A stretch of 64,000 bases of DNA, taken from Tolumonas lignilytica (GTDB taxonomy: Bacteria; Pseudomonadota; Gammaproteobacteria; Enterobacterales; Aeromonadaceae). The notes below the pieces were generated by a model. That model was given only the letters and a program-made list of their open reading frames with translations. It made no database searches and had not been told where the DNA came from. A program made the translations under genes and the position numbers. Each line of letters opens with the position of its first letter. The stretch's first letter is position 1. Positions 8,327 to 18,077 of this stretch are shown here, piece by piece. The stretch covers positions 3,096,501-3,160,500 of the forward strand of contig NZ_AZUK01000001.1 in assembly GCF_000527035.1 (NCBI RefSeq), read 5' to 3'.

Positions 8327-9087
8327 TGGAATTACTAAATGCTTTTATATTAACACCGCTTGAAGAAATTGCGGGTTCTATAACTGGCCCCGGATTAATT
8401 GCATTATTTATTCTGCTATCTATGTCGTTATTTTGCTGGTATCTAATTCTTAGTCGGTTATGTAGTTATTTATTTCGTATTTTTTCAATTCGAAAGTTTT
8501 ATCTTGACTTTAGTCAGCATGGAAATCATCAATATCTGTCTGCATTAATTAAAGACAATAAACCTCAGAGAAATAGATATCCACAGTTATGCGTCTGCGC
8601 CTGGCAATGCTGGCTGGTGTTAAGCCAGAAACATGAGATGACGGACGATGCACGTTATTCATTATTATTGAACGTGCTTCAGGATGAGCTGGATAGTGAG
8701 CGAATCAGGCTTGAATCTGGTTTAACCTTACTAGCCAGTATCGGTGCCTGTGCTCCCTTTGTCGGCTTATTTGGTACAGTCTGGGGAATTTATCATGCAT
8801 TACAGGCTATCGGTGCACAGGGTTCATCCAGTCTTGAGCAGGTTGCCGGACCAGTGGGCGAGGCGTTGGTGATGACGGGGATCGGCTTGTTGGTCGCATT
8901 ACCAGCCGTGTTTGCCTATAACCTGTTCGTGCGCCTCAACAGACGAGAACTGGCACAGTTAGATCACTTTGCGAACCAGCTCAGTATCGTGATCCGCCAT
9001 AATGTTTTACTTCCGCTTACTCAAACAACCGCATTGTCCTCGGTTACTGAGTTTAATGCTTCGCATAAGCAAGGGGAGTTGTTATGA
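8326..9087 (+). CDS. exbB: ExbB proton-channel subunit
   Basis: A 253-residue MotA/TolQ/ExbB-family membrane protein with an N-terminal helix (LIALFILLSMSLFCWYLIL), a cytoplasmic middle and two C-terminal helices. The last two carry the family motif region FVGLFGTVWGIYHALQAIG and GEALVMTGIGLLVALPAVFAY. With ExbD it powers TonB. The start ATG overlaps the tonB stop and has GGAGG upstream. The stop overlaps the exbD start. Confidence 0.9.
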   Translation: MELLNAFILTPLEEIAGSITGPGLIALFILLSMSLFCWYLILSRLCSYLFRIFSIRKFYLDFSQHGNHQYLSALIKDNKPQRNRYPQLCVCAWQCWLVLSQKHEMTDDARYSLLLNVLQDELDSERIRLESGLTLLASIGACAPFVGLFGTVWGIYHALQAIGAQGSSSLEQVAGPVGEALVMTGIGLLVALPAVFAYNLFVRLNRRELAQLDHFANQLSIVIRHNVLLPLTQTTALSSVTEFNASHKQGELL

Positions 9088-9500
9088 ACCTAGGCCGTCG
9101 TCAACAACAGAGTGATACCCCTATGGCAGAAATCAATATGGTACCTATGATTGATATTATGCTGGTATTGCTGATTGTTTTCATGATCACCGCACCACTG
9201 ATGACACATGCAGTAAAGCTGCAATTACCGCAGACGGACAGCCAGCCGAATAAAGTTGAAAACAAGCCCGTATTTATTTCCGTGGATGCAGTCGGACAGT
9301 TTTTTCTCAATAATGAGCGGCTGGAAAAAAATGCGTTGGAGTCAAAAATTGCAACATTAGCTGGATCGGTAAACACACCAGAAATTCAGCTCTATGCAGA
9401 TCAATCGGTTGCCTATTCATATGTGGCTGAATTACTTGGCTTATTGTCACGATATGGTTTACATAAAATATCTTTCGTTACCCATCCGGCTGAAAAATAA
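9084..9500 (+). CDS. exbD: ExbD proton-channel subunit
   Basis: A 138-residue ExbD/TolR-family protein. The N-terminus AEINMVPMIDIMLVLLIVFM contains the conserved Asp of the transmembrane helix that carries protons. The remainder is periplasmic (FISVDAVGQFFLNNERL). It is the last gene of tonB-exbB-exbD, with a 4-bp overlap to exbB and a terminator after it. Confidence 0.9.
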   Translation: MNLGRRQQQSDTPMAEINMVPMIDIMLVLLIVFMITAPLMTHAVKLQLPQTDSQPNKVENKPVFISVDAVGQFFLNNERLEKNALESKIATLAGSVNTPEIQLYADQSVAYSYVAELLGLLSRYGLHKISFVTHPAEK

Positions 9501-9536
9501 CATCTGTCGTAAACAATTTATCCAATTCCCAATAAG

Positions 9537-9561
9537 AAACCACCTCATGATGAGGTGGTTT
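9537..9561. terminator. Bidirectional terminator between exbD and the ABC ATPase gene
   Basis: Perfect 11-bp arms AAACCACCTCA / TGAGGTGGTTT with a three-base centre between convergent genes. Confidence 0.8.
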
Positions 9562-9580
9562 GGCTTAAGAAGAAAATGGC

Positions 9581-10354
9581 TCAGGCAGGGATGAAGACGG
9601 TTTGTCCGTGTATTTGCATCGTTTCGACATGAATGTTGTATAGTTTGTGAATGGTTGATGACGTCAGGATCATTTCAGCACAGCCGGTTTGCTGGATCTC
9701 TCCTTCATTCAATAATGCCACCCGGCTTGAAACCCGTAGAGCATGTTCAGGATGGTGAGTTGTCATCAGAATACCGAAATTTTGCGCAACCAAAGCTTCA
9801 AGAGTATCCAGTAAACGGAACTGATTGCCATAATCCAGTCCGGTTACTGGTTCATCCATGATTAATATTCGCGCCCCCTGCGCTAAGGCACGGGCTATCA
9901 ACACCAGTTGGCGTTCCCCTCCGGAAAGTTCAGTATAAATACGACGGGCAAGGTGATGGATCTGTAACAGTGCAAGTACCGAATTGACCACCGCTTTATC
10001 TTCGTCGCTGATACGGCTGAAAAACCCAGACCAGGGGATGCGTCCCAGCAGCACTACCTCTTCAGTGGTATAGGGAAACGGTGGAATATGTGACTGGGGT
10101 ACATAGGCAATGTATCTGGCCAGTTCCCGGCGGGAAAAATTCTGCAGTGGTTTCTGATTTAAGGTTACCTGCCCCTGAGAGGGCGTTAAGAACCCCTGCA
10201 TGATTTTAAGTAACGTGGTTTTGCCCGCACCGTTTTTTCCCAGAAGCGAGACCAGTTCACCTTCTCTGACAGAAAGTGATACGCCATGTAAAACTGTGTG
10301 GCCTTTATAGGCGTAGCAGACTTGTTCTGCGGTTAGCTCGGTGAGAGTGTTCAT
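9581..10354 (-). CDS. FecE/BtuD-type ABC importer ATPase
   Basis: A 257-residue ATPase of the iron-siderophore/cobalamin/molybdate (type II) importer class. It has Walker A GKNGAGKTT, signature LSGGERQLV, Walker B ILIMDEP and a TTHHPEHA H-loop. It pairs with the FecCD-type permease directly upstream (gap 1 bp) and energises uptake of the ligand delivered by the binding protein at 11.4 kb. The operon order is receptor, binding protein, permease, ATPase. The ligand is not readable from sequence. Proximity to modE and vnf genes makes a Mo- or V-carrying metallophore as plausible as ferric siderophore. Confidence 0.85.
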   Translation of the reverse strand: MNTLTELTAEQVCYAYKGHTVLHGVSLSVREGELVSLLGKNGAGKTTLLKIMQGFLTPSQGQVTLNQKPLQNFSRRELARYIAYVPQSHIPPFPYTTEEVVLLGRIPWSGFFSRISDEDKAVVNSVLALLQIHHLARRIYTELSGGERQLVLIARALAQGARILIMDEPVTGLDYGNQFRLLDTLEALVAQNFGILMTTHHPEHALRVSSRVALLNEGEIQQTGCAEMILTSSTIHKLYNIHVETMQIHGQTVFIPA

Positions 10355-10355
10355 A

Positions 10356-11426
10356 TTAATGCCATCCTTTACGCGAGCGTTTTAAAACCATCAGAAATAC
10401 GGGAATTCCTAGAATTTCGGTGACAATTCCAATCGGGATTTCGGTATTTGCAATACAGCGCGAAATAACATCGGCAAGAAGCAGGAATATTGCTCCGAGA
10501 ATTATACTTGCGGGTAATACTCGAGTATTAGCGGGCCCGAGCAGGAGACGCACGATATGCGGGATCAGCAGTCCGACCCAGCCAATCGTGCCTGCAACAG
10601 AAACCGTTAATGCGGAAATCATCGTGGTTATGGCGATGAGACTGTAGCGCGTCCAATGAACCGGTATTCCTATCGATCGGGCTTCATCATCCCCCATCGA
10701 CAGGGCATCAAGCAGCCGGCCACAGAATGAAAGGGCCAGAATACCCACCAGCAAAGGGCCAGCGAAGATCAGCACCTGATGCATATTGGCGAGAGCAAGA
10801 TTCCCCATCAACCAGTAAACAATGGAAGGCAGCACATTCATGGGGTCGGCAACATATTTAATAACCGATAATAATGATGAAAAAAAAGCGTTGCTGATCA
10901 TGCCGCCTAAAACCAGCATGACCATTGAGGATTGCCCGAACACGTTGGCGATCAGCACACTGGCAAACACAGCAACCAGCCCCAATAAAAATGCCAGCCC
11001 CTGAATAAGCGGCCAGCTTAATCCCAAAAGTATGCCTAATGCAGCACCAAAGGCCGCGCCACTTTGTACGCCTAATAAGCCTGGTGAAACCAGTGGATTG
11101 CGGAATACCGACTGAAAGGCGGCACCAGCCACAGATAACGTCGCGCCGACTAACATTGCGACCAGAATACGAGGCAAACGGATGTCGATCAGCACATTGT
11201 GTAATGCGTCAAAGCGGCCGTTGTCCATTTCAGCCAGACCGGCCCAATGCAGAAAAAAGCGAATGATCTCTGGTGGGGAGGTTGGGTATTTTCCGATAGA
11301 GAACGCGACCAATATCGCAGCAAACAACCCACCCAATAACAAGCTGTACCATGTTAGCTTGTGAAAACAGCGCCTGTTTTTGGCGCTAGAATAACTAATT
11401 TGTGAATTGGCAGTTGAAGCATCCAT
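10356..11426 (-). CDS. FecCD/BtuC-type ABC importer permease
   Basis: A 356-residue integral membrane protein with a cytoplasmic start and about nine to ten hydrophobic segments. Family features include RLPRILVAMLVGATLSVAGAAFQ, the RNPLVSPGLLG loop, and GWVGLLIPHIVRLL near the ATPase-contact region. A GGGAG site precedes the ATG. It forms the channel of the importer with the ATPase at 9.6 kb. H. influenzae MolB (molybdate/tungstate) belongs to the same family, so metal oxyanion transport is possible. Confidence 0.87.
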   Translation of the reverse strand: MDASTANSQISYSSAKNRRCFHKLTWYSLLLGGLFAAILVAFSIGKYPTSPPEIIRFFLHWAGLAEMDNGRFDALHNVLIDIRLPRILVAMLVGATLSVAGAAFQSVFRNPLVSPGLLGVQSGAAFGAALGILLGLSWPLIQGLAFLLGLVAVFASVLIANVFGQSSMVMLVLGGMISNAFFSSLLSVIKYVADPMNVLPSIVYWLMGNLALANMHQVLIFAGPLLVGILALSFCGRLLDALSMGDDEARSIGIPVHWTRYSLIAITTMISALTVSVAGTIGWVGLLIPHIVRLLLGPANTRVLPASIILGAIFLLLADVISRCIANTEIPIGIVTEILGIPVFLMVLKRSRKGWH

Positions 11427-11439
11427 GACAAGTCTCCCG

Positions 11440-12492
11440 TTAATTGGATTTATTCAGCAGTTTGCTGATGGCTGTTTTATCTAAATCCACCTGGAAAAAG
11501 AGTTGATAAAAGTCATGTGTTTCTTTTTCTAAATTGACGGGATAAACCGAAGGATACAGTTTATTAGCCAACCACTGCGCACCCATGATTCGCATAAATG
11601 ACGGTGGGCGGTCAAACCAGTTAAATGGCAGAGAAGGGATCGCATACACTCTGTGTAATTTCACCGCGTTCAACATGGCCCAGCGTGGATCGTTGCTGAT
11701 CATGTCGGTCGTGGCAGGGAATCGGGTAATAATGACATCCGGATTGATTCTGACCAGCGTTTCCATGCCTGCAACCACGTTACTGGATTCAATATCAGCA
11801 GGAATAGCTTTCGCTGGTGGCAGATCCTGACAGATGAGCGCATTGACTGCGCCAGCCAGACGAATCACCTCGGCGCGGTCGGCTTCACCACATTGTGATG
11901 TCAGGCCATCAACAGATTCGGCATAATAGACACGGATTTTATCTTTCTCTGGGATTGTAGAAACAGCTTTAGCAAGACGCATACTGGCTGTTTCTATATA
12001 ACGGGCCAACTTTTCCGCCCGTTCAGATTTATCAAGAACTTTACCTAAGAAACGGAATGTTGCCGGGTAGTCACTGAGTTTATCAACACCAACCAGCACT
12101 GCAGGCACGGAGACCCGTTGTAATTGTTTCAATTGCTCTCGCTGAAAGGCCGGGGTATTCCATCCCACGGCCAAATCGATACCTGCTGCTTTTACCTGTT
12201 CCAGATTCATATCCTGCCCAACTGAAATTTGCGGAAGATCACGAGCGGGCACTGGTAGATAAGCTCGGTATTCCGGCTTCATTTTGAATGGAAAAGGAAA
12301 CCCCACCAATTTTTCAGGAGCCAGAGCAGTAATAATCGAAAATGAATGAGAAAAGGTGTAGATACGCCCGATATGTTGAGGTAAAGATATTTCTCTACCA
12401 GCCATATCAACAACTTGTTTAGCTTGCACTGGGGTTAGAATGAAACCCAGTATCAGGGCAACTGAATAAAAGTAAGAACGTATTTTTTTCAT
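11440..12492 (-). CDS. Periplasmic metal/metallophore-binding protein (class III SBP)
   Basis: A 350-residue PF01497-type binding protein. The signal peptide MKKIRSYFYSVALILGF ... VQAKQ is followed by VDMAGREISLP, the usual start of FecB/BtuF/MolA-type proteins. A late FNWFDRPPSFM motif and a long helical backbone region follow. I used the ATG at 12492, which places the Lys-Lys of the signal peptide correctly and has GAGG upstream. An ATG 15 bp earlier is possible. It delivers ligand to the FecCD-type permease. The gene lies about 40 bp after the TonB receptor gene in the same operon. Confidence 0.85.
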   Translation of the reverse strand: MKKIRSYFYSVALILGFILTPVQAKQVVDMAGREISLPQHIGRIYTFSHSFSIITALAPEKLVGFPFPFKMKPEYRAYLPVPARDLPQISVGQDMNLEQVKAAGIDLAVGWNTPAFQREQLKQLQRVSVPAVLVGVDKLSDYPATFRFLGKVLDKSERAEKLARYIETASMRLAKAVSTIPEKDKIRVYYAESVDGLTSQCGEADRAEVIRLAGAVNALICQDLPPAKAIPADIESSNVVAGMETLVRINPDVIITRFPATTDMISNDPRWAMLNAVKLHRVYAIPSLPFNWFDRPPSFMRIMGAQWLANKLYPSVYPVNLEKETHDFYQLFFQVDLDKTAISKLLNKSN

Positions 12493-12534
12493 GAAATTAC
12501 CTCGCAATATGAATGGCCAGCATGATTTCTTAAT

Positions 12535-14724
12535 TTAGAAATCCAATTGCAGTGAGGTTCTGAAGGTTCGGGGTTCACCCAGATAGGCACTTGATGCCGC
12601 GACCGTATTCCCTTCGGTATTGCCCGGCATCAGCGACGCCCAGTATTGCTTGTCGGTAACGTTGTTGATACCAAGCCGCCAGGTCAGCGTCTTTTTATCG
12701 CCAATTTTTTTGGTGAAGCGGGTACCGATATCAGCGATGGTATAACCGTCAGCCCAAGCGGTATTGGTATTGTTGGCGGCTCGTTTGCCGGTGTAGTGCA
12801 GGTTGCCAGTCAGTGTCAGACCGTTAATCTGAGGAAGATCGTATTCCGCCAGCATATTTGCCTGCCATTCGGGAACGCCTATCACCCGTTTGTTGTCTGT
12901 AGATTCAAGAAAGGTATCTTTCAGTTTAGGATCAAGCCAGGTTACACCGCCCATAACAGTTGTATTGTCAGTTGCCCGGCCACGGCTGTACAACTCAATA
13001 CCATGGTTTACCTGCTGACCTTGTTCCCGGTAAATATTATCGTTGCCGGTATAAGCCAATGGGCGTTCAATACGGAAGATGGCCGCGGTATATTCCATAC
13101 CGGCCATTTCGGTTTTATATCCAGTTTCGATTTGTTTTGTGTGGTAAGGATCTAATACCTGATTCTGATTAAGGGCACCTACTGGTGCGGTTCCACCTGG
13201 CTGGATACTGTCAGCATAATTAATATAGGTGGTTATATTGCGACGTGGTTTATACATCAATGCGGTTGTCATGCTAGGCGCATAATCCACATTTAGTGGC
13301 CCACCTCCATTATCGCTATTGTTCGATGGTGCAAATGTTTTTACATGCATCCAACTGTTGCTTAGCATGCCCATGACTGACCAGTTCTGGTTTAGTTTCA
13401 TGGTGTCGCCGAGGATCAGTGTCTGATAGGTGGTATCGCCGGTTTCAGAAAAGCTGCCATAACCATTCCAGCTTGGTTCCGTTGTGATAAAGCAGGGATT
13501 ATCAAGCGATCCCTTGCAGGTAGAGGCTTTGGTCGCAGCATTCGTGGCCTGAAACCCGGGGTTATGGTAACCGTTTGTACCGATCACGAGGTCGTGGCCG
13601 TATTGTCCGGTTCTTACTTTTCCATTCAGATAAAGTTGATTACTGAGTAGTTGTTGCTTGGTATAACTTTCACTGGTCGTGGTCGTGTATGAGCCATCAT
13701 CATTGAAGTTTTTATTACTGGCACCATGAGTCGATCTGAGAACATCTTGTTCCTGCAACCCTCCGACCACTTTCCAGTCATCTGATAGATGACGGGTTAA
13801 TCTGGCACCGAACAGATCACTGGTTGTATTTGATATTGCAAAGGATTGTCCATAGCCCAACTTTTTTGCATCTGCTGCACTAGGCATTGCTGTCGCAGTA
13901 GTACTAAGACCAAAACTGCCGGGATAGCCGGTTTGATCATAAATAAATCGGCTGACATTCGCTTCCAGCAGCGTTTGATCATTTATTCTTGTATCGACTG
14001 CTAATCCAACCAGTTCACGTCGTAGATTGCTGTTTTCAACATAGCGTTCACCATCGCCATGCATCAGATTTAAACGATAACCAAACTTTTCATTATCACC
14101 GGTGCGTCCGCTAAAATCGCCACGGGTGACATACTGACTACTGTCTTCATACGACTGACTGACCCTACGCAATGGAGTATCAGTAGGTCGTTTCAATACA
14201 GAATTAAAAACCCCGGCTGCGTTTGATGGGCCATAAAACGCACCAGACAGACCATAGAGAACATCCTGATGCTCATACAGCTCAACGGGTTGAGGATAGT
14301 GAGATCCCACACTGTAACCATCAATACGTGTATTTTGCAGCAGATCAGCCTGGAAACCGCGTGTTTGCGGGCGCCCAATTTCACCGCCGCCACGATATTC
14401 CACCTGCGCAGATGGCGTGTATTTGAGCAAATCCGGCGTGCCATTGACCTGCTGGTTTTGGATCAAGTCACTTGATACAGACTGAACAGAGTAGGGCAGA
14501 TCCAGTATTTTTTTATTGCCTAGCGGCCCGATGCTGGCGTTGGTAACTCGATATCCCTGAGTGGCTTTCCCTGTCATAACACTTTTCTTTTTTTGACCTG
14601 TGACTTGCACAGTTGGTAATTCTTTTATTGCTGCATCATTCACGGCAGCAGTAGCAGGGAAACCAATACTGATAAGCGACGAACAGACAAGTGATAGACA
14701 AAAATCATACTTCATTGATTTCAT
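12535..14724 (-). CDS. TonB-dependent siderophore/metallophore receptor
   Basis: A 729-residue outer-membrane receptor. It has a signal peptide (CLSLVCSSLISIGFPATAA), a TonB-box-like ELPTVQVTG, a plug domain (ILDLPYSVQSVSSDLI ... GFQADLLQNTRIDGY) and a 22-strand barrel ending in the canonical terminal Phe (TSLQLDF). It resembles FhuA/FpvA-type siderophore receptors. AAGGA precedes the ATG. It heads the operon with the ABC importer genes. The ligand is unknown. Next to modE and a vanadium nitrogenase, uptake of catecholate-bound molybdate or vanadate is a reasonable hypothesis alongside iron. I found no sigma-54 match in its 246-bp upstream gap. Confidence 0.88.
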   Translation of the reverse strand: MKSMKYDFCLSLVCSSLISIGFPATAAVNDAAIKELPTVQVTGQKKKSVMTGKATQGYRVTNASIGPLGNKKILDLPYSVQSVSSDLIQNQQVNGTPDLLKYTPSAQVEYRGGGEIGRPQTRGFQADLLQNTRIDGYSVGSHYPQPVELYEHQDVLYGLSGAFYGPSNAAGVFNSVLKRPTDTPLRRVSQSYEDSSQYVTRGDFSGRTGDNEKFGYRLNLMHGDGERYVENSNLRRELVGLAVDTRINDQTLLEANVSRFIYDQTGYPGSFGLSTTATAMPSAADAKKLGYGQSFAISNTTSDLFGARLTRHLSDDWKVVGGLQEQDVLRSTHGASNKNFNDDGSYTTTTSESYTKQQLLSNQLYLNGKVRTGQYGHDLVIGTNGYHNPGFQATNAATKASTCKGSLDNPCFITTEPSWNGYGSFSETGDTTYQTLILGDTMKLNQNWSVMGMLSNSWMHVKTFAPSNNSDNGGGPLNVDYAPSMTTALMYKPRRNITTYINYADSIQPGGTAPVGALNQNQVLDPYHTKQIETGYKTEMAGMEYTAAIFRIERPLAYTGNDNIYREQGQQVNHGIELYSRGRATDNTTVMGGVTWLDPKLKDTFLESTDNKRVIGVPEWQANMLAEYDLPQINGLTLTGNLHYTGKRAANNTNTAWADGYTIADIGTRFTKKIGDKKTLTWRLGINNVTDKQYWASLMPGNTEGNTVAASSAYLGEPRTFRTSLQLDF

Positions 14725-14918
14725 AAGACATTCCTTTGTAATTGCGTTACGAACGTGATTAAGCTCACATGTTTAATTCCAAAAGACATGCCATAAAACG
14801 GACATTTTTGTTTTGTTTTAACTATATGAAAAATAATGAAAAAATATTAATTCAAACAGTTTGGTACATTACGGTAAGAAATTTGAGGATCGCAGTTCTA
14901 CATTGCGGAACTAAAAAC

Positions 14919-14948
14919 GAGTAACTGTTCGGTTCTGAACAGTTACTC
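14919..14948. terminator. Terminator downstream of modE
   Basis: Perfect 12-bp arms GAGTAACTGTTC / GAACAGTTACTC around a six-base loop, with GTTTTTAG on the minus side and a T-run on the plus side. Confidence 0.8.
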
Positions 14949-14970
14949 CGTGATTTTTTATAAGTGCGCA

Positions 14971-15834
14971 CTATCCCTGAAAACTACAGAGTAAGACGGC
15001 TGATGCCTTAAACGCAGCAGAAGCATCTTGCCCTTCCTGAAGCCCCATCTCTTGTGCACTTTCGGTAGTGATCACGGCACAGACACTCCTGTCGCCGGGT
15101 AAACTGATTACTACTTCGGTATTAACCGGCCCACGGAAGATGTGGCTGATCGTTCCCCAAAGTTGATTGCGGGTCGATAATTTTAGCTTTCGATCAGTCA
15201 CCAACATAACTGACGACGATTTGATCAAGGCATACAGTTCTTCGCCGGGAAAAATCCCCAGACGTTCTGCTGATTCACTGGTTATTAGTGCTGTCAAATG
15301 GGTATGTTCATCAAGCTGTAACGTCACTTCAAATTCAACAGGGCCGGAGCGGATAGCGGTGACAGTACCAATGAATTGATTACGAGCACTGCTGCGCATG
15401 GATAAGCGGCGTAACAGGCGACGGAATTGCGGGGCATCATATTGTTCGCATTTCTCTTTATTACCTTGGCAGGGTTTGTCTTTTTCCAATTGTTGCTGGA
15501 TCTGTAGCAATGCCTGCTGATATTCCGCCTGTAATGCCCGGTATAACGCAACAGTTTGTTTACCATAGGGTGTTAACTGAGTTCCACCGCCATTTTTGCC
15601 GCCTGTCATTCGTGTTACCAGCGGTTTATCGGTCAGATTATTCATATCATCCAACGCATCCCATGCCGTCCGGTAGGAGATGGGAATCGAACGGGCTGCC
15701 TGTGTCAGGGATCCCAGCCGGTCAATTGCTTCCAGTAGTTGAATGCGAGTATCGCCCAGAGATGGGCCCACTTCGGTACATAATTTTAATTCCCCCAGTA
15801 AGGAATTGGGGTGATGAGGTGCTTTTGGGGTCAT
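14971..15834 (-). CDS. modE: ModE molybdate-responsive regulator
   Basis: A 287-residue ModE. The N-terminal winged helix (GDTRIQLLEAIDRLGSLTQA ... SYRTAWDALDDM) is followed by two Mop-type molybdate-binding domains, each starting RNQ-GT (ARNQFIGTVTAIRSGP and TRNQLWGTISHIFRGP). Molybdate-loaded ModE represses Mo uptake and alternative nitrogenase genes in many bacteria. An ATG at 15882 would give 303 residues. I prefer 15834 because the inverted repeat at 15843-15870 then falls upstream of the start. Neither start has a strong ribosome binding site. It is placed between the metallophore uptake operon and vnfH, consistent with local control. Confidence 0.9.
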   Translation of the reverse strand: MTPKAPHHPNSLLGELKLCTEVGPSLGDTRIQLLEAIDRLGSLTQAARSIPISYRTAWDALDDMNNLTDKPLVTRMTGGKNGGGTQLTPYGKQTVALYRALQAEYQQALLQIQQQLEKDKPCQGNKEKCEQYDAPQFRRLLRRLSMRSSARNQFIGTVTAIRSGPVEFEVTLQLDEHTHLTALITSESAERLGIFPGEELYALIKSSSVMLVTDRKLKLSTRNQLWGTISHIFRGPVNTEVVISLPGDRSVCAVITTESAQEMGLQEGQDASAAFKASAVLLCSFQG

Positions 15835-15842
15835 CTTTGATC

Positions 15843-15870
15843 TTGCAATATGTGTATTTGTATATTGCGA
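15843..15870. promoter_or_regulatory. Candidate ModE operator in front of modE
   Basis: An inverted repeat GCAATAT-N10-ATATTGC. Read on the minus strand it starts TCGCAATATA, one base different from TCGCTATATA of the inverted repeat before vnfA, with similar spacing. This suggests autoregulation. Confidence 0.5.
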
Positions 15871-16064
15871 AGCAAAGGGCATACCGTTATGTGTCGTAAT
15901 TGGGTTAGTATGAAATTTTTGTCAATTTGTTGAAATTAAAGAAATATCTATTATTTACCATTGGGTGAAATCATAGGGGTATTGTCATTTTTGTCTGATT
16001 AATGGTTTGATATGCAATAAAACATACAACGATTGCGCTGCAATATAGCGGTGTCTGATAAGCA

Positions 16065-16093
16065 AAGAGGAAAGGCTCAGCACCTTTCCTCTT
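16065..16093. terminator. Probable terminator of vnfH
   Basis: Arms AAGAGGAAAGG / CCTTTCCTCTT around a seven-base loop, about 60 bp after the vnfH stop, followed on the minus strand by TTTGCTT. The T-run is modest. Confidence 0.65.
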
Positions 16094-16150
16094 CACGGGA
16101 TCATACTTTCAGAATGAGTGTCAACGTCATCCGGAAAGAGAAAGCGTTTT

Positions 16151-17059
<909 letters not shown>

Positions 17060-17074
17060 TTACAGATATATAAG

Positions 17075-17090
17075 AGCAACTGGCATGCCA
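17075..17090 (-). promoter_or_regulatory. Sigma-54 promoter of vnfH
   Basis: TGGCAT-N5-TTGCT on the minus strand with GG-N10-GC spacing, about 45 bp before the vnfH start. An inverted repeat TTGCATA-N6-TATGCAA lies between it and the activator site (17123-17142). Confidence 0.85.
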
Positions 17091-17155
17091 TGATTGTAAT
17101 TTGTTGATATTAAAGGATATTATTGCATATTGGGTTATGCAAATCTCTATATTAC

Positions 17156-17169
17156 GTACCTCAGAGTAC
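17156..17169. promoter_or_regulatory. VnfA upstream activator site for vnfH
   Basis: GTAC-CTCAGA-GTAC, an exact match to the GTAC-N6-GTAC pattern reported for Azotobacter VnfA. It is about 70 bp upstream of the -24 element. The rest of the 17033-17514 gap contains the vnfX terminator and no convincing gene. Confidence 0.75.
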
Positions 17170-17458
17170 AAAGAAATAGAAAATGCACTTAAAAGTAAAT
17201 TATTTAGACTGAAAAATAGCAGTTATAAAATTGAATGCTCTGAAAGGGGTATTGTGAAAATAACTGAGTGTATGACACGATAAAATTTATTTCGGCTAAA
17301 GTTGAAATTTTCAGAGAGGACGTGTTTCTTTGTTTATCAGAGGAATGAAGATGGGTCTATTTAAAATCCTCCAGCAACACCCATTTTCCATGGCTTGATT
17401 TCAGTTTGTTCATTTTTGAAAAATATAATAATAAACAGCAAGTTTTGTTATTTAAATA

Positions 17459-17488
17459 AAAAGAGGATGCGTTTTTGCATCCTCTTTT
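17459..17488. terminator. Terminator after vnfX
   Basis: Perfect 12-bp arms AAAAGAGGATGC / GCATCCTCTTTT around a six-base loop, ending the vnfAENX transcript. Confidence 0.88.
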
Positions 17489-17514
17489 AAATGTGAAACG
17501 GCGGGTCTGCGTGA

Positions 17515-18066
17515 TTATTCTGTAAGGTCTGTGATTAACGCGTGTTGACTGGATAAACCAGACCATGATTTATTTTCCAGAGAGGAAAAACGATCCGGCG
17601 CTTTATTTTTCGCTTTAGCACGATCAACCCAGGATAAACCGCCATGAACCAGGGCAAAACTCACCTCATTTAACAGATCAACCAGTTCATGGCCGTAATC
17701 AACAATGACTGGTTGAATACCGGCATTCATCAGACGACGAATAGATGAGGTGCCAATAGAGGCTGCATAGACGGCTGCGCAGTCACCAACAAATTCAATT
17801 TTCGCAATGACTTTATCTTCGGTAAGCAGCGCCGGTTGTTCCTCCTGTGTCACCTCGGATTCCAGCACGGAAGCCGGTTCAGCATTGTCTTCATAACCCG
17901 GCACTTTATCTTTGTGTTCACCTTTCATGGTGGCCTGTTCAAAATGACCGACATTAAGCAGATCCGCCATACCCGGCTGCACTTCAAAGATCATTAACTG
18001 TTCACTGGCACCAAAATGCTGATCGATGTGAACTCCATCCGAACTGGCAAATGCGACTTTTAACAT
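17515..18066 (-). CDS. vnfX: VnfX, nitrogenase cofactor carrier of the NifX family
   Basis: A 183-residue NifX/NafY-family protein. It starts MLKVAFASSDGVHIDQHFGA, the family signature, and has a core GDCAAVYAASIGTSSIRRLM. NifX-type proteins hold cofactor precursors between NifB, NifEN and the apo-dinitrogenase. VnfX of Azotobacter binds the FeV-co precursor. An acidic insertion lies in the middle (residues about 49-80) and the C-terminal tail is longer than in typical NifX. It is the last gene of vnfA-vnfE-vnfN-vnfX, 11 bp after vnfN, in the Azotobacter order. Confidence 0.88.
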   Translation of the reverse strand: MLKVAFASSDGVHIDQHFGASEQLMIFEVQPGMADLLNVGHFEQATMKGEHKDKVPGYEDNAEPASVLESEVTQEEQPALLTEDKVIAKIEFVGDCAAVYAASIGTSSIRRLMNAGIQPVIVDYGHELVDLLNEVSFALVHGGLSWVDRAKAKNKAPDRFSSLENKSWSGLSSQHALITDLTE

Positions 18067-18077
18067 AGTAGTTCCCT

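Noticed and set aside
12646-13155. 169-residue ORF antisense to the TonB receptor gene
   Set aside because: Shadow frame inside a complete receptor gene with no start signal.
14725-14970. Sigma-54 promoter for the TonB receptor
   Set aside because: No GG-N10-GC pair in the right orientation is present; the promoter is probably of another type.
17101-17283. 60-residue ORF upstream of vnfH
   Set aside because: It overlaps the VnfA site region, has no ribosome binding site or family resemblance, and appears to be chance reading of regulatory DNA.
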